Position numbers and translations under genes: made by a program
Origin: NORP240 sp965222175
GTDB taxonomy: Bacteria > Pseudomonadota > Gammaproteobacteria > Pseudomonadales > Pseudohongiellaceae
Length of the DNA: 64,000 nt
Direction: 5' to 3'
NCBI GenBank assembly: GCA_965222175.1
Contig: OZ244938.1
Span: forward strand, 4,464,001 to 4,528,000
Notes under the pieces: model-generated
Seen by the model: the letters and a program-made list of their open reading frames with translations, nothing else
Databases searched by the model: none
Told to the model about the DNA's origin: nothing
Part shown: positions 8,807 through 16,856 of the stretch, piece by piece
Numbering within the stretch: the stretch's first letter is position 1
Layout: the number at the start of each line of letters is the position of its first letter

Positions 8807-8931
8807 TGATTTTGGAATCAGTTCATCTGGGCCGGCGCGCCACTAGCCAGCACATCCTCATGGAAAACGATGTCCCTGTGCCAGGCAGTAACAAAGCACC
8901 GACAGATTAATCGGGAAGGCCGACACAGTTC

Positions 8932-8949
8932 AGTGAGCGAACGCTTACT
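8932..8949. promoter_or_regulatory. Palindrome 3 of 4 (AGTGAGCG variant)
   Basis: AGTGAGCGAACGCTTACT matches its own reverse complement at 14 of 18 positions and keeps the AGT-AG outer half-sites. Its centre is about 142 bases from that of palindrome 2. The form recalls TetR-family operators of the AGTNAGCG type. Confidence 0.5.
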
Positions 8950-9085
8950 TTCATCTAAGAGCTTATTAATTCGTCCTGGCGCGTATCCTGTCAGCGTATC
9001 CGCCTGGAATTCGATGGCCGCGATGCCCCTGGCCCGGTCTTCGCGCAGCCGATCGGTTGCTGAATCGCGCCAGCGGGCACACCCT

Positions 9086-9101
9086 GTAAGTAATTACTTA
9101 C
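9086..9101. promoter_or_regulatory. Palindrome 4 of 4, perfect
   Basis: GTAAGTAATTACTTAC is a perfect 16-bp palindrome. It lies five bases beyond the 3' end of the DUF2239 gene and about 153 bases from palindrome 3. Confidence 0.6.
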
Positions 9102-9106
9102 TCTTT

Positions 9107-9826
9107 TCAAGGCTCTGGTTCACAAGGGGCAAGCGCTCGACTTGCCAGCGTCTCTGCATGGGAGGCGATGTCCTCGGGCCAATTGGCCAGATAGTGGCAC
9201 AGCCGCTGCAGATCGCCCGCGAACAGCGCCCGCACCGCTTCCTCGTAGCCTGGCGCATCGCCGGCCAGGGTGGTCATGAACCGATAGGCTGAATCCCTGG
9301 CGTTACGCTGCTCGTCGATTCCGGTACTGGCCCGCCGTGCCCGGTCCACCAGCCTGCGCAAGGTCGCCGACGCACCTCCTGGCTGATCGGCAAGCCACTC
9401 CCAGTGGCGTGGCAGCAGCGTGACTTCCCGGGACACCACACCCAGCCTGGGGCGCCCCCGCCTGGGCCTGTCACCGGTATCGGCACTGTTGCCGTTAAAC
9501 CGGTTCCCTGCTGTCCGGGCACGGGAACCCCGGGAGGCTACTGGCGCCGTTGAGGTAGCGCTGGTTCCGTGGCAGTCGGATTCATGATCCCGGATGCGGT
9601 CTTCCCCTGTCTTATCGCCACTACACGCACCGGGCGCCAACCGGGAAGCCAGAATGTCGTCAACGCTGCCACGGAAATCGAATTCCACCAGCTGGCTGGT
9701 ATCCGCATCCAATACCAGTATCTGGTGCTGCGGGTTCGCTGTGGTGTATTCCTTGATGTTAGTAATGACTTGCTTCGGTGTGCCCAGAGCGAGACGGCGG
9801 GAACCAGAAAAAGCGATCAGTTGCAT
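9107..9826 (-). CDS. DUF2239 family protein
   Basis: The 239-residue protein matches DUF2239 in two blocks. The N-terminal block (1-60) is a small alpha/beta domain, IAFSGSRRLALGTP to ILVLDADTSQLVEFDFRG. The C-terminal block has GRPRLGVVSREVTLLPRHWEW followed by QPGGASATLRRLVDRARR. Between them is a low-complexity Arg/Ser/Thr linker, and PRRGRPR (122-128) looks like an AT-hook. A DNA-binding role is therefore possible, but function is unknown. ATG 9826 is preferred to the ATG at 9862 because family members begin at this FSG strand. Palindromes at 9879-9894 and 9907-9918 lie upstream of its start. Confidence 0.75.
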   Translation of the reverse strand: MQLIAFSGSRRLALGTPKQVITNIKEYTTANPQHQILVLDADTSQLVEFDFRGSVDDILASRLAPGACSGDKTGEDRIRDHESDCHGTSATSTAPVASRGSRARTAGNRFNGNSADTGDRPRRGRPRLGVVSREVTLLPRHWEWLADQPGGASATLRRLVDRARRASTGIDEQRNARDSAYRFMTTLAGDAPGYEEAVRALFAGDLQRLCHYLANWPEDIASHAETLASRALAPCEPEP

Positions 9827-9878
9827 TGTGGGTACCTGTGGAGGCGTCACTGCATGACGCATTGAGAAGTCCCGGCAA

Positions 9879-9894
9879 TATTACCCGGGTAATA
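9879..9894. promoter_or_regulatory. Palindromic operator-like site upstream of the DUF2239 gene, copy 1
   Basis: TATTACCCGGGTAATA is a perfect 16-bp palindrome 53 bases upstream of the DUF2239 ATG. A second copy with one mismatch in 12 is centred 26 bases further upstream. The spacing suggests two repressor dimers; the regulator is unknown. Confidence 0.6.
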
Positions 9895-9906
9895 ATCAAT
9901 TGTCAC

Positions 9907-9918
9907 TCACCCGGGTAA
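9907..9918. promoter_or_regulatory. Palindromic operator-like site upstream of the DUF2239 gene, copy 2
   Basis: TCACCCGGGTAA matches the core TTACCCGGGTAA of copy 1 at 11 of 12 positions. Confidence 0.5.
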
Positions 9919-9955
9919 AATCAGGACAACCGCAACCAGGCTGGGGCGCGTCCGC

Positions 9956-10396
9956 TTATTTCGGAATCGGTCGCGTACGCCCGGCGTCATCGATGGCCAC
10001 AAAGACAAACTGGCCCTCGGCGACCTTTCGCAACTTTTCATCGGCACCGCCATTGAAAATCCATACCTCGATATCAATGTGTGCCGACGTGCGGCCAATC
10101 TCCCCCACGTCTGCATAACAACTCACCGTGGAACCGACATTGACCGGGTATAGAAAATTGACGTTGTTGATTGCGACGGTGACGGACCGTCCCCTGGCTA
10201 CCCGCTTCATGGCGATGCCTGCTGCCAGGTCCATCTGGGACACCAGCCAGCCGCCAAAAATATCACCGTTGGCATTGGTATCCCGGGGCATGGCCAGGGT
10301 CTGCAGCGTCAGCTCACCACTGGGTTCAGGATCCAGGTCTCTTGTTGAATCCTCATCCTGTTCCGGTTCATCGCTGGCGTTTTCAGATTGGTTCAT
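9956..10396 (-). CDS. Acyl-CoA thioesterase, YciA-type hotdog protein
   Basis: Hotdog-fold thioesterases of this type release free CoA from acyl-CoA in the cytoplasm. The 146-residue protein has the family signature TLAMPRDTNANGDIFGGWLVSQMDLAAGIAM (31-61, cited by position only for its key Asn, Asp and Gly residues), then VTVAINNVNFLYPVNVG and FVAIDDAGRTRPIP. The catalytic Asp lies in NGDIFGGW. About 25 residues at the N-terminus are very acidic (DEPEQDEDSTRD) and extend beyond usual YciA. It is transcribed like the TRAP permeases 117 bases upstream and could share their message. Confidence 0.88.
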   Translation of the reverse strand: MNQSENASDEPEQDEDSTRDLDPEPSGELTLQTLAMPRDTNANGDIFGGWLVSQMDLAAGIAMKRVARGRSVTVAINNVNFLYPVNVGSTVSCYADVGEIGRTSAHIDIEVWIFNGGADEKLRKVAEGQFVFVAIDDAGRTRPIPK

Positions 10397-10513
10397 TGGT
10401 ATTCCGTTTTCCTTGAAGTCGGTAGGCGAATCTCTGTTTCGGCGGCCAGTCGTTCCAACCTGGCTGCCCCAGTGTACAGCGTCTGCTGTTTGTGCCTGTC
10501 GCCATCCCGGAAA

Positions 10514-11899
10514 TCAGCTCAGTATCGCCGGCAACCAGGTGGCCAGCCCCGGCCATAGTGATAACACCAGGAGGGCAAGCAGCTGAATGACGATAAACGG
10601 GACGACACCACGATAGATCTCGGCGGTTAGTATCTCCGGTGGTGCCACGCTGCGCAGATAAAACAAAGAGAAGCCAAAAGGCGGCGTCAGAAAGGACGTC
10701 TGCAGGTTTATCGCCAGCATGATACCAAGCCATACCGGATCCAGTCCCATGCCCAGCAGTACCGGCCCCACCAGTGGGACCACCATAAACGTTATTTCGA
10801 TGAAATCGAGTATGAATCCCAGCAGGAATATTACCAGCATGACCAGCAGCATGGCGGCAAACACCCCACCGGGCAGGTTGCCCAGGAAATCCTCCACCAG
10901 CAGGTCCCCGCCAAAGCCACGGAATACCGAGGAGAAAATGGTTGCGCCAATCAGTATCAGGTAAACCATGGAGGTAATACGCATGGTTTCCCGTGACACG
11001 TCATGCAGTACGCGGATGCCAAGCTGGCGTTTTACCAGGGCCAGCAGAGTGGCGCCCACGGCTCCTACGCTGGCGGCCTCCGTCGGTGTCGCAACACCGG
11101 TAAGAATCGAACCCAGCACGGCAATGATCAGCAGTATCGGCGGCAACAACCCTTTTAAAAGTGTCACGGCCAGGGTAGCCACCTGGTCCCGGTCGTGGAC
11201 TGAATCGCTGCTGACAGCCGGTGCGTGGCCTGGTTTCAGTAACGCCGTCAGGAAGACATAAAGGCCATAAAGAATCACCAGCAGCAAACCGGGTATCAGA
11301 GCCCCTGCAAACAGGTCGCCGATGGTGACTACCTCCGGCGAAAAAGTACCGGCATTCAACTGGGACTGCTGATAAGCGCTGGACAGGACCTCTCCCAACA
11401 GTACCAGGCAAATGGACGGGGGAATAATTTGCCCGAGGGTTCCGGTAGCACACAAAGTGCCACAGGCGAAGGAAGGATCATAGCCACGTTTTAACATGGT
11501 GGGTAAAGAAAGCACGCCCATGGTTACTACTGTCGCACCGACAATACCGGTGCTGGCTGCCAACAACATCCCTACCAGCACTACAGAAATTCCCAGCCCT
11601 CCGGCTAATCGACCGAAAGCCCGCGCCATGTTCTCCAGCAGTTCCTCAGCGAGACGGGACTTTTGCAGCATTACGCCCATGAAGACAAACAAAGGTACGG
11701 CAAGCAGATTCTGGTTGATCAGCACACCGTACACCCGGTTGGGGATCACGGAGATGAACGCCGGATCAAAAACGCCGACGAGACTGCCCAGGCCGGCGAA
11801 AACAAGCGATACACCAGCCAGCGTAAACGCCACCGGATAGCCCAGCATCAATGCCAGGCAGATAATGACAAATAGCAGCAGGGAGAGCAGTTCGCTCAT
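10514..11899 (-). CDS. TRAP transporter large permease subunit, DctM family
   Basis: The large permease forms the transport channel of the TRAP system. The 461-residue protein is almost entirely hydrophobic, with about 12 to 13 membrane segments. Family motifs include PLFVFMGVMLQKS, GTLGQIIPPSICLVLLG and GVATPTEAASVGAVGA. Its ATG overlaps the stop of the DctQ gene by four bases (ATGA), so the two are translationally coupled. The binding protein at 7510-8613 is its likely partner. Confidence 0.92.
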   Translation of the reverse strand: MSELLSLLLFVIICLALMLGYPVAFTLAGVSLVFAGLGSLVGVFDPAFISVIPNRVYGVLINQNLLAVPLFVFMGVMLQKSRLAEELLENMARAFGRLAGGLGISVVLVGMLLAASTGIVGATVVTMGVLSLPTMLKRGYDPSFACGTLCATGTLGQIIPPSICLVLLGEVLSSAYQQSQLNAGTFSPEVVTIGDLFAGALIPGLLLVILYGLYVFLTALLKPGHAPAVSSDSVHDRDQVATLAVTLLKGLLPPILLIIAVLGSILTGVATPTEAASVGAVGATLLALVKRQLGIRVLHDVSRETMRITSMVYLILIGATIFSSVFRGFGGDLLVEDFLGNLPGGVFAAMLLVMLVIFLLGFILDFIEITFMVVPLVGPVLLGMGLDPVWLGIMLAINLQTSFLTPPFGFSLFYLRSVAPPEILTAEIYRGVVPFIVIQLLALLVLSLWPGLATWLPAILS

Positions 11900-12438
11900 T
11901 CATGTTCCCCGTCGCGAACCCGGGAAATTGCCTTAAGAGCCTCCGCCAGCCCCTGCCAGGCAAGAAATGCTGCCAGCAGCAGTATTGTTGTTTTCAGCAG
12001 GTAGACAAAGGGCAGTCCGCTGGTCTCAGCGGACCTTTCCCGAATGCGCCAGGCCAGTGCCACGTAGTCCCAACTGGTCCACAGAATGAATCCACAGACA
12101 GGAAACAGCAGGAACAGGGTACCACCGAGGTCCACCAGGGCCCGGTTCCTGCGTGTCATGCGACTATAGAAAATATCTACCCGCACATGTCCGTCATGCT
12201 TCAGCGTGTAGGCCCCACCCAATGTAATGAGCAGCGCGTTAATGTAGAGCAGTGATTCCTGCAGGGCTATGGAGCCTGTCTGGAACGCGTAGCGAAGCAG
12301 TACCACCAGCGCCGTCACCGCCACCAGCAGCAGGCCCAGCCAGGCGGCCGAGCGCCCGAGCCGTTCGGTAACGGCCTCCAGCAACCTGCACAGCGAATTC
12401 AATATTTCCACGCTTCGACAATTTTCCCGGTAAGGCAT
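11896..12438 (-). CDS. TRAP transporter small permease subunit, DctQ family
   Basis: The small subunit has four membrane helices and is needed for TRAP transport. The 180-residue protein shows them near 28-48, 60-75, 103-122 and 145-163, and has the DctQ-type GAYTLKHDGHVRVDIFY segment (Asp and Arg of HVRVD are characteristic). A GTG at 12411 is an alternative start; neither start has a strong ribosome site. It is the first gene of the pair with DctM. Confidence 0.88.
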   Translation of the reverse strand: MPYRENCRSVEILNSLCRLLEAVTERLGRSAAWLGLLLVAVTALVVLLRYAFQTGSIALQESLLYINALLITLGGAYTLKHDGHVRVDIFYSRMTRRNRALVDLGGTLFLLFPVCGFILWTSWDYVALAWRIRERSAETSGLPFVYLLKTTILLLAAFLAWQGLAEALKAISRVRDGEHE

Positions 12439-12594
12439 TCAGCCGGGTCAATAGTACATCCTGAAACGCGGACGGACCATCCTGTCGCCCTAGGCCATCG
12501 TGACAGCATGTAGAGAAGCTTCACGGTGGTTCCTTGATGAAACAGCGGAAGCCGGTAGCGATGGACCAGCCTCCCCTGGTGAACGGCTGGCTGA

Positions 12595-14754
12595 CTACCA
12601 GTTGTACTGCATCCTGGCGAACAGATTCCGACCTACGCCGAAGAGCCGGCTGCCCCTTGGCACGGTGCTGCCGATGACCCGGTTAAAGCCCGTCAGGTGG
12701 TCAATATAACCCTCGTCGAAAAGATTTTCCGCCCCGGCACTGACGGTCAGGTTTTCGTTGACAAACCAGGATACGTTGACATTTGTCAAGGCGTAGCTGT
12801 CTGTCTCGACAAATGAGTTGTTGGGGTTGGCGGGATCCAAGGTGTTGGTGGCTGACAGCCTGTCCTGTTCGGCAACGAAAACCTGCTGAATCCGCGCGAT
12901 AATATCTCCCGCATCGTAGATTAGCGAGGCACGAATAGAGGGCGGCGTAATGCGATAGATATTGTCGCTGATATCCTCTCTTTCACCCCTGACGTAGGTC
13001 GCCAGCCCTTCAACCCGCCAGCTGTCGGTGAGCTCGAATCCGTAGGTCAGATCCACGCCGTGAAATTGTGCCTCGGTATTGGCGAAGACAAGTGGCGTGG
13101 GATCACCATTGGCATTGGCACTGACCCCGATGACGGCCATATTGGCAGCGGGGACTCCCTGTATGTAGTCGTCAATGTTGCGTCGGTAGAAACGCGGTGA
13201 AAAATACCAGCTGCCGAAGTCCCAGTCCAGGCCCAGCTCGAACTGAAGAGATGACTCGGGATCAAGGGCCAGGTTGCCCACGTAATTGTTGCCGTCACCG
13301 ATACCGGCATTGGCTTCGAGGGGAATCCACAGGTATCTTTCCTGGTAAATTGGTGAACGCTGTTTCTGCGCAGCGCCAACCTCCACGACCAGGTTTCCGG
13401 TGAGCTGATAGCGCGCTTTCAACACGATATCGGTATTGTTGTCGGTACGATCCCGATCGGCGTTATTATAGGCTTCGCGAAGCATCCATACGGCCCGGGG
13501 CGGCGTGCCCATGGGCCACATGTCCGGGTTCATGTCCACCAGCCGTGCCGGGAACGCATCCACTTCGCCGGTATCCATTGCCACGCGTTCACGACGTACA
13601 CCGGCCTCAAGATACCAGAGCCTGTTGATAGTAGCCGTCCATTGAGCGAAAACCGACTGATTGTCGACATCCACCCCGGAAAAATTGTTGACAAAAAATG
13701 GTGAGAAATCCGGGTCGAACACGGCGGCATCGTGCTCGGCTGTCTTGCCTTCCAGTCCCACGACCAGGTCGCCGGCACCGATGGGCATATCCAGCGTCAG
13801 CCGATACCCGGTTTCCTCGCTCTCGGTGCGCACATTGCGACGGTCATCACCGGTGAACGGCGGAAGCGGCAGGCTGGAAAAATCCGGCGCGGGCCGCAAC
13901 AGGTAGTTGCTCATGCCATGATCGATATCGGAACCATAGACCCGCCCTTCGACACCCACGTTACCAACCTGGGTCCGATAGGAAATGTTCCACATGTCGG
14001 TTTCGAACCAGTCGATATCCATTGGCAGGCTCGGGGTACCGGTGTCGTCAGTTTCCAGTTGATGAAAGTTGATATTCAGTGCATGGATACCGCTCTGGAA
14101 GCCATAGCCTATACCCATCAGCTGGCGCTCGTATTCCGTGGCATCCACTTCACCGTCAGGCGTGTCGTAGTCGTCTCCCTCGTCGAAACTGCCCTGGAAG
14201 AAAAAGCGATGGTTGCGGGAACTCAAACCCAGCACACCGGAAAGGCTGGTGCCGCCGTCCGCCGATCCATATGCCGCTTCGGTATCCCCGGTGAAAGCCC
14301 AGCCGTCATCGCTGTTGAAATCCGGTCGCTTCCAGACGCCGGTTACCGCCCCGCCGATGCCACCTCCGGTGGCAATGGAGGCAATGCCCTGCTCAACCAC
14401 CATTTCCTCCATCAGGCCCGCCGGAATATGATGCAGCGGCGGTGCCATCCAGTTGGGTCCACCGCCATGAATCAACATGCCGTCCACCCGGACGTTAACC
14501 CGCGGACCCTGCATTCCGCGATACTGGATCTGTCCGGTCAAGGGCCCGTTATTGGCCGCACCGCCGCCCGGCACCTGATTGATGAGCTTGGCGGCATCCA
14601 CGTTGGCTGCTTCGCGTCGCGCGGTAAACTGCGTTTCCAGGAACTCCTGGCGCCCGATAACGGTGATTTCCTGTACCTCGTCTTCCTGTTGCGCCGCCAG
14701 GTGCGAACTCAATAGTACCGCTGCAATCAGCAAGTGAACCTGTGTTTTATCCAT
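12595..14754 (-). CDS. TonB-dependent outer-membrane receptor, OprC/NosA copper-receptor-like
   Basis: The 719-residue protein has a signal peptide ending near AA at 20-21, a TonB-box-like EITVIG, a plug domain (about 40-150) and a 22-strand type barrel ending in the aromatic residues QYNW, as barrels do. GPNWMAPP (99-106) and DHGM (278-281) align with the CxxxM and HxM copper-binding motifs that I recall for OprC-type receptors. Here Gly99 replaces the Cys, while Met103, His279 and Met281 are kept. Copper or another metal is thus an inferred substrate. Start ATG 14754 is chosen by the signal peptide; an in-frame ATG at 14952 would add 66 unlikely residues. Confidence 0.85.
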   Translation of the reverse strand: MDKTQVHLLIAAVLLSSHLAAQQEDEVQEITVIGRQEFLETQFTARREAANVDAAKLINQVPGGGAANNGPLTGQIQYRGMQGPRVNVRVDGMLIHGGGPNWMAPPLHHIPAGLMEEMVVEQGIASIATGGGIGGAVTGVWKRPDFNSDDGWAFTGDTEAAYGSADGGTSLSGVLGLSSRNHRFFFQGSFDEGDDYDTPDGEVDATEYERQLMGIGYGFQSGIHALNINFHQLETDDTGTPSLPMDIDWFETDMWNISYRTQVGNVGVEGRVYGSDIDHGMSNYLLRPAPDFSSLPLPPFTGDDRRNVRTESEETGYRLTLDMPIGAGDLVVGLEGKTAEHDAAVFDPDFSPFFVNNFSGVDVDNQSVFAQWTATINRLWYLEAGVRRERVAMDTGEVDAFPARLVDMNPDMWPMGTPPRAVWMLREAYNNADRDRTDNNTDIVLKARYQLTGNLVVEVGAAQKQRSPIYQERYLWIPLEANAGIGDGNNYVGNLALDPESSLQFELGLDWDFGSWYFSPRFYRRNIDDYIQGVPAANMAVIGVSANANGDPTPLVFANTEAQFHGVDLTYGFELTDSWRVEGLATYVRGEREDISDNIYRITPPSIRASLIYDAGDIIARIQQVFVAEQDRLSATNTLDPANPNNSFVETDSYALTNVNVSWFVNENLTVSAGAENLFDEGYIDHLTGFNRVIGSTVPRGSRLFGVGRNLFARMQYNW

Positions 14755-14822
14755 GACCGAACCTCTGACACTGTCTTCTGACAAATCCGCACAAGTGTAG
14801 CTGTTTCGCACCGTTTTTCTAA

Positions 14823-14839
14823 TGCGACGAATTGTCGCA
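14823..14839. promoter_or_regulatory. Palindrome upstream of the TonB-dependent receptor
   Basis: TGCGACGAATTGTCGCA is a 6-5-6 inverted repeat, 69 bases upstream of the receptor ATG. Its GCGAC-N5-GTCGC form resembles the redox-responsive RegA/PrrA/RoxR site as I know it, which is only a suggestion. Confidence 0.45.
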
Positions 14840-15526
14840 CCGCCTTGAAAAACCCATATGGCAGACCTCGGCACAAGTTCCGGCAGGAAGTGAAAGTGGA
14901 ACCCGGGAATGGCGAAGCGAACCAGATTAGTGGTATCCGGGAAGCTCATCACCTCCTGGCCGGACGCTGAATTGATAAGAGGGACGATAATCCCGATGAG
15001 GCTATCCAGACGACTGAATACGGATCCAGGCCTTATGGTTCCATTTCAATCGTGAATCTGATTATTTTGGAATGTATATTACATTAATGTAATGCTGTCC
15101 CGCAGTTTCAGCTTTTACCAACGCCAGCGCTTAGCTGAGTGGTGCGCCGAGCGGAGCGAACGGCAGTGTGTTTGCACCGCTGCGGACGTCGGCCCTCCGG
15201 GGTTCCTTCACTCTGAAAAATGCCCTTGAAAACGGTCATTTTTGGCCGTTCAGCGCAGGTCCTTTATTGCAGCGGTACAAACACCCTCCCGGCCACTCCT
15301 TGCAATTCGCGAGATCCAAAGCTCACCGGACCTGCTCGGGTTCATGTCTGCAATAGACAGAATAGCCCTGAACCACAACAATATCCGTCTGGCTTCACAC
15401 CGACCTGCCGGGCCCGTCATCATTCTGAGCGCCCACCAGAGGCGCTTGGGTAATAGACGCACTACCGATGTCTTGCTACGATTACCCGATCGTAATGTAA
15501 AGCACTGCCGCGACCCCGGTATTTAC
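14840..15526. other. Long stretch without a supported gene
   Basis: Open frames here are short and overlap on both strands, without a family match I recognise. The only clear structure is the 16-bp palindrome at 15078-15093 in an AT-rich patch. The stretch ends at the inverted-repeat element at 15527. It may be decayed coding sequence. Confidence 0.5.
15078..15093. promoter_or_regulatory. Perfect palindrome in an AT-rich patch
   Basis: ATTACATTAATGTAAT is a perfect 16-bp palindrome, about 325 bases upstream of the TonB-dependent receptor start. It could be an operator. No gene start is close on the plus strand. Confidence 0.45.
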
Positions 15527-15644
15527 GGAATCCCTGATCAATTACGGAATTATTCTGATTTCCTGACGAGTTCATGACCAGACTCCTAGCCGTGGCACTG
15601 GACAGACTTCCGCAGAGCACTTCCGTAATTAATCAGAGATTCTT
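15527..15644. mobile_element. MITE-like element, copy C (diverged, short)
   Basis: The ends are inverted repeats: GGAATCCCTGATCAATTACG at the left, and the complement of GAATCTCTGATTAATTACGG at the right (15621-15643). They match the ends of the elements at 31247 and 32792 (GGAACCTCTGATTAAT). The inside, about 70 bases, has no coding capacity and does not visibly match the other two copies. Confidence 0.55.
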
Positions 15645-15727
15645 TAAGTCCGTTGCGCCAGGCATCCCTCTTAAACCGGGGCATGCTTAGGGACCTGGAC
15701 AAGCAACCATAACCAGGGGGTTACATC

Positions 15728-16072
15728 ATGGGTATTCACTATCTTGAAGTCGTGACCGCGGCGGTTGACGATATGTGCGCCGTCTACGCTGCTGCCAACG
15801 GACTGGTATTTGGCGAGCCGGATCCACTACTGGGACAAGCCCGTACCGCCAGCCTGCCTGATGGTGGGCGAATCGGTGTGAGAGCGCCGATGAGCGAGTC
15901 GGAAGAGCCGACCATCCGACCCTACTGGCTGGTAGACGATATCGAAGCCGCGGTGACTGCCGCCGTTGACAATGGTGCAGAGCTGGCTCACCCGCCGCTG
16001 GAAATACCGGGCTATGGCACCTTCGCCATCTACATTGTCGGTGGCACGCAACACGGTCTTTGGCAGTTGTAG
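15728..16072 (+). CDS. VOC-superfamily (glyoxalase/dioxygenase-like) protein
   Basis: The 114-residue protein has one vicinal-oxygen-chelate module: IHYLEVVTAAVDDMCAVYAAANGLVFG at the N-terminus, a middle strand RTASLPDGGRIGVRAPM, and a second half RPYWLVDDIEAAVTAAVDNGAELAHPPLEIPGYGTFAIY (described by its WLVDDI and GYGTFAIY motifs). Single-module VOC proteins act as dimers on varied substrates. GGGGGTTACATC precedes the ATG, giving a usable ribosome site. It starts about 85 bases after the MITE-like element. The substrate is unknown. Confidence 0.75.
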   Translation: MGIHYLEVVTAAVDDMCAVYAAANGLVFGEPDPLLGQARTASLPDGGRIGVRAPMSESEEPTIRPYWLVDDIEAAVTAAVDNGAELAHPPLEIPGYGTFAIYIVGGTQHGLWQL

Positions 16073-16301
16073 AACTGGCCCTGCTGTCGTGCCTTGCACA
16101 CCGTGTGGTGCGTCGATATCGTAACACCATCCGCTGTCCCCGGGTTTTCTACCGGCCCCGCCGTGACGCCTGCATAACAATGCAATCCCGGTGTGATCGT
16201 GGAAGCGGGACCCGGGTTTGAATTCACCCGGGGCACCAGGCACCGACGAAGCTCAGCCCGATACGTTTTCCATTTTTCCATTTTTCCAATCGAGTCAGGT
16301 C

Positions 16302-16781
16302 ATGAAAAGAATTCTTGTTTTCGGCAACTCCGGTTCAGGTAAAACAACCCTCGCCAGAAGACTCAGTCATGAAGAGGACCTGGCACACCTGGACCTGGAT
16401 GAGCTGGCCTGGCTGGACACGGACCCACCGGAACGCGCGGCAATAGCGGCCAGCCTGGAAAAGATCCGTGATTTTACCAACGCTCACAACAGCTGGGTAA
16501 TTGAGGGCTGCTATACAGACCTTCTGGAACTGGTGTCCGCCGATGCTACTGAAATTTTTTACCTGAATCTTCCGGTTGGCCAATGCATCGAAAACGCTAG
16601 AAACAGGCCATGGGAACCGCATAAATACGAGTCAAGAGAAGCCCAGGACCGGAACCTGGACATGTTGCTGAACTGGATAGCCCGGTACGAGCACCGTGAT
16701 GACGAGTTCTCCGGCAACGCCCACCTCACCTTCTATAATAATTTTCCCGGGAAAAAGACCATGCTCACTGAAAATCAATAA
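16302..16781 (+). CDS. P-loop NTPase, nucleotide/shikimate kinase-like (topology-modulation type)
   Basis: The 159-residue protein opens with a strand and Walker A GNSGSGKT (8-15), then HLDLDELAW, which resembles the substrate Asp motif of small kinases. WVIEGCYTDLLEL and FYLNLPVGQCIENARNRPWEPHKY follow; this pattern is typical of proteins annotated as adenylate-kinase or DNA-topology-modulation (FlaR-like). The start at ATG 16302 is chosen because the P-loop strand should be at the N-terminus; a longer frame to 16218 covers a low-complexity repeat (CATTTTTCCATTTTTCCA). The substrate is unknown. Confidence 0.75.
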   Translation: MKRILVFGNSGSGKTTLARRLSHEEDLAHLDLDELAWLDTDPPERAAIAASLEKIRDFTNAHNSWVIEGCYTDLLELVSADATEIFYLNLPVGQCIENARNRPWEPHKYESREAQDRNLDMLLNWIARYEHRDDEFSGNAHLTFYNNFPGKKTMLTENQ

Positions 16782-16816
16782 GTTGGCAGCGCCTGAAACA
16801 TTCCTGGCCCTGCGGT

Positions 16817-16843
16817 TTGACTGATTTTCTGCTGTGTTATAGT
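16817..16843 (+). promoter_or_regulatory. Candidate sigma-70 promoter
   Basis: TTGACT (16817-16822) and TATAGT (16838-16843) are separated by 15 bases, a little short. They lie just before the small gene at 16857. Confidence 0.4.
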
Positions 16844-16856
16844 ACGCAAAAAGCGA

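Noticed and set aside
8614..9106. Possible CRISPR-like or integron-type array because of regularly spaced repeats
   Set aside because: Spacing is about 150 bp, the repeats are 16-18 bp imperfect palindromes, and no cas or integrase gene is present.
13732..14715. Open frame of 327 codons on the plus strand
   Set aside because: Antisense to the TonB-dependent receptor; no family features.
15242..15577. 111-codon frame ending in the MITE-like element
   Set aside because: No recognisable domain and it overlaps other frames of similar size; at most a decayed gene.
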